A DNA stretch of 64,000 bases from the NCBI RefSeq assembly GCF_932526225.1, contig NC_064035.1:3161501-3225500 (forward strand). The letters run 5' to 3'. The position numbers were made by a program, and so were the translations under genes. The notes under the pieces were generated by a model. It saw only the letters and a list, made by a program, of their open reading frames with translations. It was not told where the DNA came from and ran no database searches. This document shows positions 37,978-52,300 of this stretch, piece after piece (the first letter of the stretch is position 1; each line of letters starts with the position of its first letter). The DNA comes from Nematostella vectensis (lineage: Eukaryota; Cnidaria; Anthozoa; Actiniaria; Edwardsiidae).

Positions 37978-39195
37978 GCGGTCGATATAGCGGACTATCT
38001 TGAGAAAAGGCAGATGAGATTTGAGGTTCGTATCGACTCTAGTGACAGGGTTAAAGTGCAGTCAGGCAGTCGCATGCTCTTATCAAGGGCAAGCAGTCAA
38101 GAGATTCCTTCCAGAATCTCACCCGTACTCGACTCAGTCACATAAACCGCCATTTTACCAACGGCCATCTCCATTATCTCCATTATATAATGTATCTTTG
38201 TATTTGAGGACTTAGCTCCAACTAAGCGTAATATAAACAGTCTTTGTTTACGCTTTTGGTATAAGTACTATTTTTTTGTTATCTGGAAATCGGAGCTCAA
38301 TTACGTTGATGACACAAGGCCGTTTTGGTATTGTCATACATTTTAGCAGCATTTAAACAGACTTTTCGCTATCGTATCTTGGTGAAGAACGTTGCTGAGT
38401 TCATTACAAGCTCCAGAGGAGACGCTGAAAACCTTTGCAAAGTATAAGCGCAAATGTGCGGTTACACTTCTCCCTTGCATGTATCGTGGAGTCTAGGCTC
38501 CCACTGTGAGCTCTCGTGTCCGTGACCAAAATGCATAAAAGCAAGCAGTAAAACACGCAAGCACTATGCTTTTTGAGATTCTTTGATGATGCTGTCTTTT
38601 TTAATTTTCTTTGTTGCCGTGTTTTGAATAGTTAAATTCAGTTTTCAACTATTGTGTGGAATGTTTTACACAGGACAGTCGTTACCTTTTGCTATGTTGG
38701 TTATCTTCTCTAGATAAAATGAATGTACTTTTTTGGCGACATGGAAAAAAAACCTCAAATAAAATTGCGAGTATTCAATTGGTATCGTCTTCACACTCAG
38801 CGTCGTTTCAATCGATCCACACGAACCTCCGGATTATAACGTCATAGGTGGTCAGTTTATCTTATTCTTTTTTATGGTACAATCGTGCATGTCCGGCATT
38901 TTTTATGAAAAAGTAAAGAGCTGAAATTACACAACAAAACGTGCAGTGCAACAGTACAGCGCGGGAATTCAAAGAATCTCCCGTCCAAAGGGTGAGGTTG
39001 CATCAAAAATTTGTAAAATATTATGTGACTACTCTCGGGTCAGAAGCCAACAATACACGAATTTCCTATCGGATGTTAATATAGCAAAAAGCGAGGCAAA
39101 GATTACGGGCGATTTCCAAGCGAACTTGATCCGGATACGGGGTAACAGATTCGTGTACCCTATCGACATGCCCTCTTTCCTTGTTTTTTTTTTTT

Positions 39196-39227
<32 letters not shown>

Positions 39228-41740
39228 GGGGTGAAGCATGTCATACTTGCGTGGGTAGTGACACTTGTCGGGCTTACATCTCAGATACCACTTCCGTCTG
39301 TTCTCGATACAAGTGGAAAATTTGTGCTTTGAACAATGATTTTCGCAAGATTCGTATTGTTTCCAGAAAGTAGAATACTATTAAAGCGCATACTCACACA
39401 AAAAAGAATACAATGTTCGACCTGTGCAATGACAATTCACCCTATCCTGTGATATCGTCCCAGTAAAGGAGTAAAGGGCAATTAAGGTTATAATTTCAAA
39501 ATATCGAGTATTGTTTATTTTATTGATCTATTGTTTGTTTAAACATGGCGTTTAAAATAAACAATAGCGGTGTAACGGATCGCTTGTTACAGGTTAATTA
39601 GCACGCGATGTTCTTCTAACTTGCGAGTATAGCTACCAGCACAAAGTGCAAATTGGATAATTACTCACTCCGCTCGTTATCGCGGTAAGGCACTGTTACG
39701 CATTCTTGCACAGTTGATAATTACACTGAACAGACGCAACCCCCAAGATTAGAAGAAAACAAATTAAAAGAATACCAGTTTAATTATCTAAAACCTTACC
39801 GTGAAATAGTCATTGGAAAGCACATGGTACAAACGCTGTTATTATGATTGCCTTAACTCCATGCTTTAACTTGATTGCCATCTGGAATTCAATTAGTAGC
39901 CACTCACAATTTGTCTTGAGGCGAAGCGAACGCTTATGATCGTGTATCGATTTATTTAGAACCTCACTATCTCGATTACATTCTTAAAACCTTTGTCTTT
40001 CTTACCATGCCTGCTTTATCGCAATTTTATCTTGAATTCGAGAGTCGAAGTAAATGATCGTTGCGGGTAAGGTCCTGTGCTACGTTTTATCGAGCAATAT
40101 CAGTGAGATTGTATGGCAAAATCGCAGTGCGTTGTTGGCGGTTTTATGAATCTACAATAATCAAAGTGTGGCAATGTAATGTAATTTGAAAAAGCGATTT
40201 TAATTTATTGTATTTGTGCACCTTCGTGGTCACGTGACTCGTATAGAGGGGAGGCTGGCATATTTTCTTGGAAGTTCGACTTTCTTGACCAGTCTTCTAT
40301 GTTTCCTTTACTAAAATCTATTTCTGCTGTCGATCTGTTTTTATCATGAATAGTAAACAATAAATAAATATACTAATAAAATACTGATTCAATATTATAA
40401 CTATCATTTTCCCCTGTCAGTTTGTGTGTTCCTTATACGAGTTATAATATTTACCAGGTTCAAGTCTTCTTATATCCCTCCTCCCCCCACGTATAATCGC
40501 ATGTTTATATTTCTGTACTGTGTAAGGTTTGTGTCACGTCAGGTTCTTAGCACTGCGCGGTAGCTCTAAACCATTGTCTGCCCTTACCGTTCGTAGGAAT
40601 TTCTACTTATCTACTAGTGTCACGGTGATCTTAAGTTAAACAGGCTTGTTCTTGATGCAAGCCATGTGTTCGCTATTGGTGGTAAGTTTATCCTTGCACG
40701 CATTCATACTATTCTACATTATAGCAGATACGGTCTTGAAACCGTATTAATACTCACGTGGTAATGACCAGGATAGGTCCCAACACCCTTCGGCCAAAGT
40801 TTATAAATCTGTCTCTTTAGTTTTCTAGTGACTCCCTTTTTTTCTAAAAGTATTAAATATGATTAAATAGTATTAAATATTGATTTTGCTATACGGCCCC
40901 GAGTTGTACGCTGACGAGGTTTCAATTAGTGACGTAAGTGGTTCATTAGTAATGTTCCCCTACTCCCTTTCCAAGCCTTGCCAAAGAAATAAAACCCAAT
41001 CATCTCCTAAAGGGTACAGAATTCCTTGTAAAAGCTCTTTAGCATCTAAAAGCAAAGAGATCCAAACCTCTAGTAGCGAGGAGGCGCGTACACAGGGGGT
41101 TGCGCACGATGTGGGCTCCTTGGCGGCAAAAAATACTATGCTTTTCCTTATGAGAGCTATGACTGCGCACCCCCCCCCCCCCCCCCCCCCCAGCCCTCAG
41201 CCAATACTTGGTACGCGCCTGGTGGGTACAGGGTTTCTTGTGAAAGCTCTTTAGTATTTTAATACAAAGGGATCTAAACCTCTAGTAGAGGGCTTTTTTT
41301 TTGGGGGGGGGGGGGCAGAAAAAAAAGAGAGACTCTTAGCATCTGTATTGCCTTTGGACATACAAGGTTGGTTCATTGTCGGAGATATAAGAGGTTGTGA
41401 AAACGTGTAAATCAGCAGCATTAATATTAACTGAACTACTATGTCCCCATGATGTCAAATATTTCCGTCCCAAAAAATAGATTCATTTATCAGGCCTCTC
41501 GCGGGTAATTGTTTTTCGTGTAATTGCATATATGAGGTCTGCTCACATGATGTCTTATACGTACTTATATGTCTTATATCATAAGACATCAAGTTGGACT
41601 GACCTCAGATACGCAAAACGGTGGTTTGCAACTACAGTTTTTGTACCAAAAACCCCAAACTGAAAATTCATTAACACGTGCATCGCGCCTCCGCAGATTA
41701 ATGATATCTCATATTTATATGGTGATTATATTCGCCACAG
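37978..41740. other. intergenic, with homopolymer tracts and short repeats
   Basis: No gene recognised. Notable parts: T22 followed directly by G20 at 39184-39225, C22 at 41170-41191, and a diverged direct repeat of about 65 bp (GGGTACAG, AAGCTCTTTAG, CAAACCTCTAGTAG) at 41017-41083 and 41226-41289. A hairpin CTATTGTTTGTTTAAAC with its complement lies near 39528-39566. GATGTCTTATA and TATAAGACATC form a small inverted repeat at 41550-41591. Confidence 0.5.
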
Positions 41741-42100
41741 ATTAGTGCAAGCATTGAAGGGGCTTTGAACGAATTCAAACAGCTGGGTTTATCAGGGACA
41801 TTCCATCTTATTGCTTCATGTCATGTTCAGGGACTTTCCAGTCACTTCCACGAAGTCACATCCTTACAGAGATGGTTACAGAAAAAAACAAATGATTGGA
41901 TAACAAACGTTACGCGAGAACTTGATCAACAGCCACTTCAAAAGCTCTTGTCGCAAGCTAAAAAAAATCATATAGGCAGAATTTATCATCGGCGGAAAAT
42001 TTTTATTTTTGTGTGTTCTCTCCACTTAGGAGAATTCCGAAAGGGCTGGAGAGAATTCCCTGACAAGACAAGGGTGTTGAATATACTCAAGAGACCATGA
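41732..42100 (+). other. possible unassigned coding fragment
   Basis: An open frame starts after a CGCCACAG acceptor-like string (41732-41739) and runs to TGA at 42098-42100, with an internal ATG at 41765. The translation, including FHLIASCHVQGLSSHFHEV, has ordinary amino-acid composition but matches no family I recognise. Its last codons lie in the left inverted repeat of the element at 42082-43199, so if once coding it is now cut short. No upstream exons were found. Confidence 0.25.
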
Positions 42101-43199
42101 TGTAAGAGAACGAATCCTCCATATTAGGGTATGTTCCAATGATGACGCCCATGAAAGCTATTTTTAGAACAAGCAGTTATTTTTAGATACGCATCTGATT
42201 GGTTAGCGCTCACGTTTCCTAGCAACATCAGTCAAACGCGCGATCACATCTTGAGAGATGTGAACCATCAAACTGGCAAAGGATGTTATGGAAATATTTT
42301 TGACCGGAAACCATCCTTTTTTACAAACGCTGTGAAAATGATCTTCCATAGAGTACGCTGGATCCAATCAACCGTTTCTCGGACATTGAAATGCATAGAG
42401 TACGTGATTTTAGGCTCGGGGATCAACTTCCCCAGTAAAAGTTTTCACGGCTGATTAGCAAATTATAAGTTAAAGTAAAACGACAATCAATCATAAATCT
42501 GTGTTTACAACACACAATTCTTTTCCAATTCCCCTTAAATGTAAAAGATACATCCAGAACTTAATAGCATTCTATTCACACCGATATTGTGGGTATTAAG
42601 ACAGGTATTTCACAAATAAAATATTTCAAGTCTCCATAATGAAGTAAATCTTATTCCGGTGACAAGGGTTTCTTGGGTGACATGATTTCTGAACATTTGC
42701 GTGAAGAATTGAAGTTCATTCATCTAAAAATATTGTAAATCAAAGAAAAATAAAGAAAATCAAAGAAAAATAAACATAGACTGAGAATGCCTAGGTTTTC
42801 CATCTCACCGTATTGAAGAGAAAAAAAAAACTATTTAGGAGTCAGCCTGATGCATCTTGAATGAACTCCAAATTCGCCGTCTCCCAGACGTTTTAGCGTT
42901 CAATTATTTATATAACATTTAGATAACTTAACATTAGATAACTTAACAGATACCAGGACACCACCCTACGAGTAGCATTGTAATCATGAGCTATGAGAAG
43001 CAGCTAAAAGGATAAAAACAGGTAGCGAACGAAATTGTGAAAATGTACTAGCTCGCGAGGTGCCCATAACCAAATATGGCGCGATGAACCATATATGGAT
43101 TCTATGATTGACAAGCTCGCGCAATCTAAAAATAGCTTTCATGGACGGCATCATGGGCCACGGGGATTCGTTCTCTTATATCATAGTCTCTTGATATAC
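42082..43199. mobile_element. about 1.1-kb DNA-transposon-like element with long inverted ends
   Basis: The left end (TCAAGAGACCATGATGTAAG then AGAACGAATCC, later CATGAAAGCTATTTTTAGA) is repeated inverted at the right end (TCAAGAGACTATGATATAAG, AGAACGAATCC, CATGAAAGCTATTTTTAGA). The arms are about 90 bp with a gap. No transposase is encoded. It sits about 130 bp upstream of the AAAS start codon. Confidence 0.7.
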
Positions 43200-43328
43200 T
43201 TGAATTATTTCAATGGAGCCTAGGGCTAGGCTACTAAGCTAACAATCCCAGTCTAGCAAGTACATGGAACGCCTGACGACTTTTGCTGTTCCCCGCCATT
43301 TCTTGAATCTTGAATGAAAGAGAGAAGT

Positions 43329-46300
43329 ATGTCTCTTCTCTCTGTCTTCTCACCACCCCCTGGCCCTGACACGGTCACGGTTTTTGAGAAAAATACTAAT
43401 TACGTGTGCGAGGATTATAGCCGAAAAGAGCCGATGAGACAGTGTGTCATACAGGTAATTGAACTAGAACTAGCAAAAGCCAAAGTGCATTTGAAAAGCG
43501 CTCTTATGAAATTCTTTATGAGCTTACCAAGATTTTGGATGAGCCCTTGATCGGAATCGCCAACATCCATTCTCTTAGTATAGCTGAGCTCTAAGGGAAC
43601 CAAAACACATAATACTTGTGTAGTCACAGAAGTTTTTGCTCTCAAACACCATGGTCGACTCTGATTTCTGATCGCAAAATATCAGCCAAGCATTTGCAAA
43701 AGCAAGATATCCTAATTACCGAGCGAGGACTCCAGTGAGGACTCGAGTTAGGACTTGAGTTAGGACTCGAGTTAGGACTCAAGTTATAAATTAAATAAAA
43801 TCAAAATTAATTTTCTAAAAAAATATTTAAACAATTAAAATTAATTTTCTAAAAATTATAAAAAAATAACATTTGAAAATGTATACAATTTATAAAAATT
43901 ACTATTTATCGGCGAAGTTTTAGCCTCCTTTGCAGCCACTCTTTGTGTCAGTCTCAGATCCTCCACATACAAGCTAGAATGGGGAGGACCGACACAAAGA
44001 GCAAAAGAAGGCTGCTGTTTTAGCTTCGAAAACTTCCGCGAAGATCCAGCATGTGAGCGCCCAGGATTTTCGTGGTGCTGGATCCCCGAGCATGAATAAG
44101 CATTTCGGACCAACAAAATATTATCAAATCCAAGTTACTTATACTTATTGTGTGAGAGTTTATCTAAATCAAACAGGCAATGTAAAATCGATTTTGACGC
44201 CTCAATTTTCAAGCACTATTTTTAGCATCAGTTTGGTACGGCTCATGATAAGAGCGGATGTACTAGGTCTAAGGGATAAAACTTGGGGCGAATTTTATAC
44301 CCAAGGGATAGGTATATGTACATTTTTTAGGTAGAGTCCCCGGGAGATCGGGAGATCCCGAGATTTTTCAGGCAAGGTTCTTAAGAGGTTCCACTGCATA
44401 CAATAAAAAATGAACAGGTTAAAAAGTAAATCAAATCCTTGTATCTAATATCAAATGAAGGGACGTACTTATATAATATCTTCCATGTTGTGTTCACGGA
44501 AATGCGTGATTGCACTCAACAATAACAATTGCAACAATAAATATTGCATTTAAAAATACTTAAACCTAAACGAATCAGAAACATCTGCCCTTGCCTGTCA
44601 GGTTCCGGCTTCCTTGTCCTAATAAAATTGGGAAACTTGGATAGTGGGTGACTCATAGCGGTCCGATTTCAGCACGCAAGAAACTACAGTAAACAGCGGG
44701 AAATACTCTGCAAAAGAAACGCTTATTTCATCCAAACATCCAAAAGTTTTGGAAACCTAAACCTCAGCCGATAAATAGTACTTTTAATAAATTCAATAAA
44801 TTTTAAGACAGTATACTTTAAAAAAAAAATATTTAAAAAAGTTATTTATTTATTCATAACTCTGATCCTATCTCGAGTCCTGGCCCAGTAAATAGGCACA
44901 CTATGCAAAAGCTATTTCAAAGGAACTTTTAATCAAATAGTTTAGTTTAGTTTATTGGCTTTGTCACACAAAAATACTACGGTTTACAATAGGAATTAAA
45001 CAAAATAAAGAAAATAAGAAACAATGTGACGGGAGAAGAAAACAGGGCGTAAGCCCCAATTGAAATTCTTTCCAAACAAATTACAAACAATAAAAATTCT
45101 AAAACGAAAATAAAAATTGAATTACATAAATTTAAGCTCTATGAAATTATGGAGGTTGGTAAAAATAGTAAAAATGGTTAAATAAAAGGCCTTTTAATTT
45201 ATGAAGGATTATTCTTTATTCGGAAGTGTAATGACTGTGTTGCTTAATTAAAGAACGCAATTCAAATTATCTAAATGACTAAATGATGGTGTTACCCGAT
45301 GTGACATGAGAATCAAAAGGTTCTCAGGACTTTTGTGAGTTCTAATAAAATAACAAGTCACACTTTGACATTTGTTCCAGTTGCATAGGAACTAAACTCG
45401 CTGATATCTGTTGCTGAGCGGAAAATGCACAAGCTGAAACTTGAAGTACTTGCCAATCTATCAGAAAGGCCTTGCTTTGGGCTGTTATTGGTCAAGAGCA
45501 TATTGAGTGACAGCGCACTACAGCAAATGTGAAATGGTGCTGTTTTTTTTTTTATGGCAAAGGCCACATGTGATCTGAAACTGCTATAAAAGATACTGTG
45601 ACTGTTATCAAGAGATAAATGTATAAATCTTGAGATGTGTAACATTTCCTATTGTCTTGGACCACACAACAGCAACATACTTTCTGCTTCCATGTGCATA
45701 AACATAGTGTATTTGTGTATTTCAATGATTTCCATACTTAGTTCAGAAGAGCCGTTTGGAAAGAGAGATCAAAATATGAGATACAACTGTATTTTGTAAT
45801 GTGAAATTAATTTTTGAGGCTCTCTGTCATGTTTATTTATACATTGCTCATTGATGTGGAAATAAGAACTGTCACTAAAGAGATAGCGATAGTGAATTAT
45901 ACATGACATAGTGAAGTATACTCTTTGAGTTTTCACAATTTTCTTACCCTAACATCATCTGTCTTTCATGAATTTTGAATAACTGGCTTTTCAATGTGTA
46001 TAACATAATCAAATAACATAATCTTGAGAAAGTACAGTGTATAACAAAAGTTGAAAACCATAGATCTAAAGAGGAGTAAATTGTCCAAACACTGTCACTA
46101 GATACCCCACAGGTGAAGAAAGTGTGGTATAATAAACTACAACAAATTAACAAACAAAAATGTGTTTTAGGATTAAGAAATATAATAGCTAATTTCTAAA
46201 ATTAAAAGATTAAAAAACAGACAAAAAAACTAATGGGTTCTTTCCAACAAGTCACTCCTCCAGTGTTTAAAAAAATGATAGTGGTTACTGCTCCTTAAAC

Positions 46301-49300
46301 TTTGTTTATTTAATACAGGGAGTAGACTACCCACAAATCACTCTTGAGAAAGAGGGTGTTAAGGCTGCAAGGAGTTTAGCCAAGTCTGGTGATGAATGGG
46401 ATCCCTTTGTTTCACCAATAGAGGATAGCAGCCTATGGCAAAGGTTATTCCAAACCCTGTAAGTAATGCTTAAGTGACTCCAAAGGGCCAAAAACCCCTC
46501 TGTGTCTAGGTGTATTAGATCTAAAAATTCATCAATTTCCTTCAGCCATTGTTTTATATATGTATAATAAGCCAGACCGGGGAAAGAATGGGTTGAGTGG
46601 ACCAAAAGACATCGGAAGTCGATCGTTTCCCATACAAACCTCAGTATTTTTCAAGCAATATTCGGTGTATTAACTCGCTCCAAAAAGTAGTATTTTGCAT
46701 AGGTGTTGACCAAAACATGGCCGGTATGATTCATTAAAGCGATGTCTCTCTACGATGATTATTATACAAAAAATTGCCTCAGCGGTGAGCGATGATAAAA
46801 CTGTCAATGAAATGGTCTTATTCTCTGATATCCGAATAAATAGTGTTGATAAAAGCCACAACTGTACAGCAAAATACCATCTTTTAGTCACATTTTTTTA
46901 GGCCTATGGCGTTATATGGCCAAATTCTTGGCTGTTTGCTAAAGCAATTTTAGTACCATAATCCAAAAAGGCTCATTGCCTTAAAGATTCATACTTCACT
47001 GCAATCACTTTACTGCAATCACTTCAGATTGCATTCTACTTTGGTCGATATTTTCGTAAAATATGGCATTTTTAAGGGAGTTTCCACACCACATACCTCG
47101 CAAAAAAGACAAAGGTTCGTATGGGAATCTTTACCTCTGGTGGATTTTCGTCGTCTGGGTCTGACTCGACCCCTTCTTCCCCGGTCATCCCTTTAATTCT
47201 GATTGATGCCAACTCTGGCATAAATCATCAACTCCAGTGGAAACCCTGTTCCTGTTTGGTTATTGATATAGATTGTTCCATACTTCAGGAGCTCAAAAGG
47301 CCTTTCGGGCTGTCTGCAAGAAATACAGAGAGACAAAGAGAAAGGTGCAGTATACTCACAATTTTCAGAAACTTTTCCCTTGTCTGAACTGAAATGCAAG
47401 ATTTAGAAATATGAGACCAATTGACATCATTTGATTTATTGTAAGAAAGTTTGAGTTAGAGTTCATGTGGGTGGGGGACTGGAATGCAACAAAAGGTTAG
47501 ACTTGAACATTACTTGGAATGCTGGGAGATAAGCCAAATGAACAATAATGCCTCTACTGTCGGCAATGAATGAACAGGGAAACAAGGGAGTTTGTTGGAA
47601 TTTATAGCTCAATATCTGCATGTGTCTAATTTCCAGTTCCTGCCTGGTTAATGTCTATTGGTGATGGGGTGGTTTCTATGTCTACTTGGTTTGCTTCGCT
47701 GTATGGCAAAGTCTTCCCACATTTAAATGTATGAACAATATGTACAGTACCTTTTGTATATGTTTTACTAACTGTACTATACTTGCATTATTTTTATACT
47801 ATTAGTAGTAAGTATAAAGCATTAAGCAAGTTTTTTTTTTCATCAGCTTTCAAGAGAAGAAATGATAACAGCATTTTCTCCTCCCTCTCACTGGTATAGT
47901 GCAAGGCTGCCAACTCTCCTGCATTAGGCGGGAGTCTCAAGATTTTGAACCTTTTCTCAAGCCTAATTTCCACACATTTACTGTATTCTCCCACATTAGC
48001 TATCTTGGTACTTCTGATACATTAATGTATTTTCTCAAGATTTTTCCTAAAGGGAGGTTGACGGCTATTGATAGTGTGTTTACAGCAATTCTGTTGAATG
48101 AACATTCTAATGAATGTTTTTTTTTCAAAATGTTAAGTGTTATGTTCCCATTTTAATTAAATTGCTGTGTATACCTGTTTTTATAGGCTGTCTTCCCAAA
48201 TTAGAGCTATTGCATGGCATCCACATGCTTCAAAGTTTGCATTAGCATGGCAGGTTGGTAGATATATCTGCAAATAATTGTCATGTTTAACACCTACACA
48301 CCATCTGAATCGAGCATTTTACACACTTTTTTTCATGCTTTAGGATTAATTGATAGTGTATTTGATATCCTATTATGGGATAATTATCATTCACTTGGAA
48401 GCTCTGTCATTTTTGTGAAAGGTGTTACCAGACATAACTTGGATTACCTTGCCTTTAATATCAGGATGATGTGATCAAGGTTCATACTCTGAAAAGGTTA
48501 GACTTACTTTTGCTTGCATTTTAGTTTAATTAAAATAAAAGGATATGTTTTTATGTTTGATGTATCTTGTACAACTGTATTTTTTTCATTTCAGTGCTGT
48601 TGTTCCAGTCCTAAAACACAGACAACAAAGAGGGATTGTATGCGTTGCATGGAGGTATGGAGCCTGAAAGAGTTGCAAAAGCTTTTAGATGCATGAGCCT
48701 TGCTTATTAAACCGGAGTCACTCAATCCAGAGGCAGAGGTTTAAATAATGGTATAAACAATTTCTATGAATCCATTTCTTGTAGAAGACCATTGAGCAAG
48801 AGGTTCTGTTTTTCATTGCACTTCATTAACCTACATATGTACAGTACATATATAGGGCGGGCATAAAAGAACTGCTGGGGAAGCTAGTTTTACTCATGGT
48901 ACTTAAAATGGCATGATCATCTGAAATGACAAATAATGTCAGTTGTGTATAAACTGCATTTGATTATGTTTTGCAATGGTCATATAGATGGATACAAAAC
49001 ATTGACATTTGCACAGTACATAAACATGCACAATACAGATGATAATCTTTCATGGTACCACAAAGTGCTTTGTTTACATGTTTGTAGTTGCCAAATTCAC
49101 AATACATAGTAATATCATGTAATAGTACTGAATTTTTCAAAATGTTTTGCTTTTGCCAAATTCATTATGTGGTTTTACACAAAAATCAATCATGAAGTTA
49201 TTTGCTTACTGTTTTCATCTTCTTGTTGCCCCATCTTTTAATTTCACAATCACAAGCTTTACGCAATATTATTTAAATTATTCACCTGCTACTAGCCCCT

Positions 49301-52300
49301 GTACCTAACACGATCTTGCATGTCGTCTCTTAGGTTATTGCCTGTCTAGGAGGGTGTCTAGCTACCTAACACGATCTTGCATGTCGTCTCTTGGGTTATT
49401 GCCTGTCTAGGAGGGTGTCTAGCTACCTAACACGATCTTGCATGTTGTCTCTTAGGTTATTGCCTGTCTAGGTTGGTGTCTATGTAGCTTTGTGTGAATG
49501 CAGGGTCCATCTCACAGGATCTTGCATGTTGTCTCTTAGGTTATTGCCTGACTAGGTCGGTGTCTAGCTCAGGCCCGTAGCCAGGATTTTGAGCGGGATG
49601 GTTTGTTTTCCCATTTCAGCGGACCAAATTTCCGGTATACCCCTCCCCTCGCCTTACTACATTAGGCCATCAATACTTCAAATAAATTCAATCTTGTATT
49701 TAAAATGGATATTAAAACACCCTATTAATATGGTGCTTTTTAACATATAGTGGTAATAATCAAGATGATTATTAAAAAAAAAAAAGATTTTTATAGTCAT
49801 TTTAAAGACATATTGATGTGCACGGTAATCCAGCCAAACGTTTTATTTTTTTTTGTTTGCTCTGGGCAGACCTTCAAGCTGATTGGGGGAGGGGGGGTTC
49901 GTCCAAACCCCCCCTGGCTACGGGCCTGTAGCTTTGTGTGAATGCAGGGTCCATCTCACACGATCTTGCATGTCATGTCTTAGGTTATTGCCTGTCTAAG
50001 TCTGTACCTGTCAGTCTGTACCTGTCAGTACCTAACACGGTCTTGCATGTCGTCTCTTAGGTTATTGCCTGTCTAGCTCGGTGTCTAGCTTTGTGTGAAT
50101 GCAGGGTCCATCTCATATGTTTTCCATCTAAGATCTTTTGCTGTCTCTATAGGCCTTTATCAGCATCTGTACTGGCAGTAGGGTGTGACACTGGTGTACT
50201 GGTATGGACAGTTGATCCAACATCTCCTGTGACAAGGTAAAGCATTTTACAGTAAGGTGGAATTATGATCCTTTTATCTGTGACTCACCTCCCCCCCCCC
50301 CTGCTAACACCAATGTAAGGCGTGGAAATTGAAGATTTTGCCCATTTCTGAAAGGGGATGATTTCAATGAAATTACAACACAAAAACATGGAGCACTTGA
50401 CCTGTATTTATTGGGTAAAAAGATTTGGTATTGGTGCTGATGAGAATGGCACCTATAGTGTTGATCTTATGTACACTGTATGCTGGTGATAATAATAGTG
50501 CTAACAATATAAATAATAACAGTAATAGCCAGTAATAGTCAGTATTTTATTCGAAAAGATAAAGTATTTTATTTGAAAAGATAAATCTTATCCAACACCA
50601 TCAGACTAGGGAGCAATGTTGTGCAGCATTTATCATATCGTGGCCATAGTCCTGTCACGACCATTGCATGGAGCCATGATGGTCAGTTCCTGGTGTCTGG
50701 TTCGCCCCTCAGCAGTAGTCTGTTGGTAAGCAATCCCTACTTTTTGTATTTTGAGTTGAATTTGCTGGTGTTACAGTGCAAAATTAAAATAATGGACAGT
50801 TAAGTAAGATACAGTATGTATAATTTTGAGCCCCTTAGCCCTTAGAGGCATTTCGATTGGTTGAAGGTCCTCAAAGCTGGTACTGTAGTGGGATGATATA
50901 ACTGACAAGTAAAAGAATTTATTATATACATACTGAGAAATACTCACTGAAAACATATTCAGTAAATTTTCGTTCCTTCGCTGGTCTCAGCAAATCAGAG
51001 GCGCGAACGATGTGTTTTACCGTGAAGAAAAGTGGTTTGTGGTTCTGATTGGACGAACGATATTTTTTACTGCGATTGAATGGCTTCAATCCCAATGCAT
51101 CAAGGAGTGTATAAAAATCGTACAAGCATTTTCCATTTAGCAATTTATTTATTTCATAGGTGTAGAAACTCGTTCGTTTTTTGATACTGAACAACTCGTG
51201 AATAAAAACCGTACGTGCGCACTTCCCATGTAGTATTCTCTATGTTGCATTCATCTAGTTGTGGGATACCACCATTGAGACTGCCACGCCCCTGTACCGT
51301 GCTGGGGGCGGCATCTCCCTGACCTGCTGGGCCCCAGACGAGAGTAAGCTGCTGGTTGCCTCACCACTATCCATGTTCAGGTACTTGCTATTTTTGACTG
51401 TGCATGAAGAAACCACTTTTAACATACTGATGCTTTCCTTTTTATTCCGAAAAGGATTTGGGAGACAAAGACATGGACTTGTGAGAAATGGTCTAATCTA
51501 AGTGGGAGATGTAAGGTAAATTGCATTTGTTGAGTTGTTTTTGTTTAGTTATTATTGCCTTATTGTTCATTTATTTGAACTTTCACTTCATTTCGATCCC
51601 CCTCACTGCTTAAGATTGACACGCCCAATTGCAAATAGTTGCTGACTGTTTTTAAGCTATGTATGTAATCTCTTCCCCCTTTTATTTCAAGTACAGTTCC
51701 TCCTTTCCCCGGTTGTCTATTTTGTATTCTAATTCCTGTCTTTATTGTAGTCGGCTTGTTGGAGTCCAGATGGTTCCATACTTGTGTTTGCAGTTGCAGA
51801 AGAGCCAGCCTTGTACTACCTCAAGTTTAACATTCTTCTAGATGGTACAGTGTTTAATAACGAATGCTAATGGTTTTGCACAGTGATTGTTGTGATGCTA
51901 AGAATATATAGAATTATTTCAAATCACGGAGTGTTAGTTCACCGACGTTTCGTTAATGCTGCCTCACCAGGAATGAATAAGTCAGTTAAAACCCGCGACC
52001 GACAGGAGCAAAAAATGGCAAAATTAAAATTTTAAGGTTTTGTTAGCTTACATATTGTTTATATTTTGCCTTGAGGTTCCTTGAATAATATAAAACAAAA
52101 TAAGCCTTTAGAGTTTTTTGGTAGATTATCCGAGATATGATTAAGCAAAGTTGCCATAGATCATAAAAAAAGTAGAAATTTCGCCCAAATTGGGCAATTT
52201 CAGACAAATCAACATTCTTTGAGACAATTTGCAATATCTCAAGAACGGATTATCTACCAAAAAATACTAAAGCTTATTTTGTTTTATATTACACAAGGAA

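Noticed and set aside
47121..47387. 88-residue plus-strand frame inside an AAAS intron
   Set aside because: No acceptor/donor arrangement fits AAAS phase, no family resemblance, and the opposite strand is also open.
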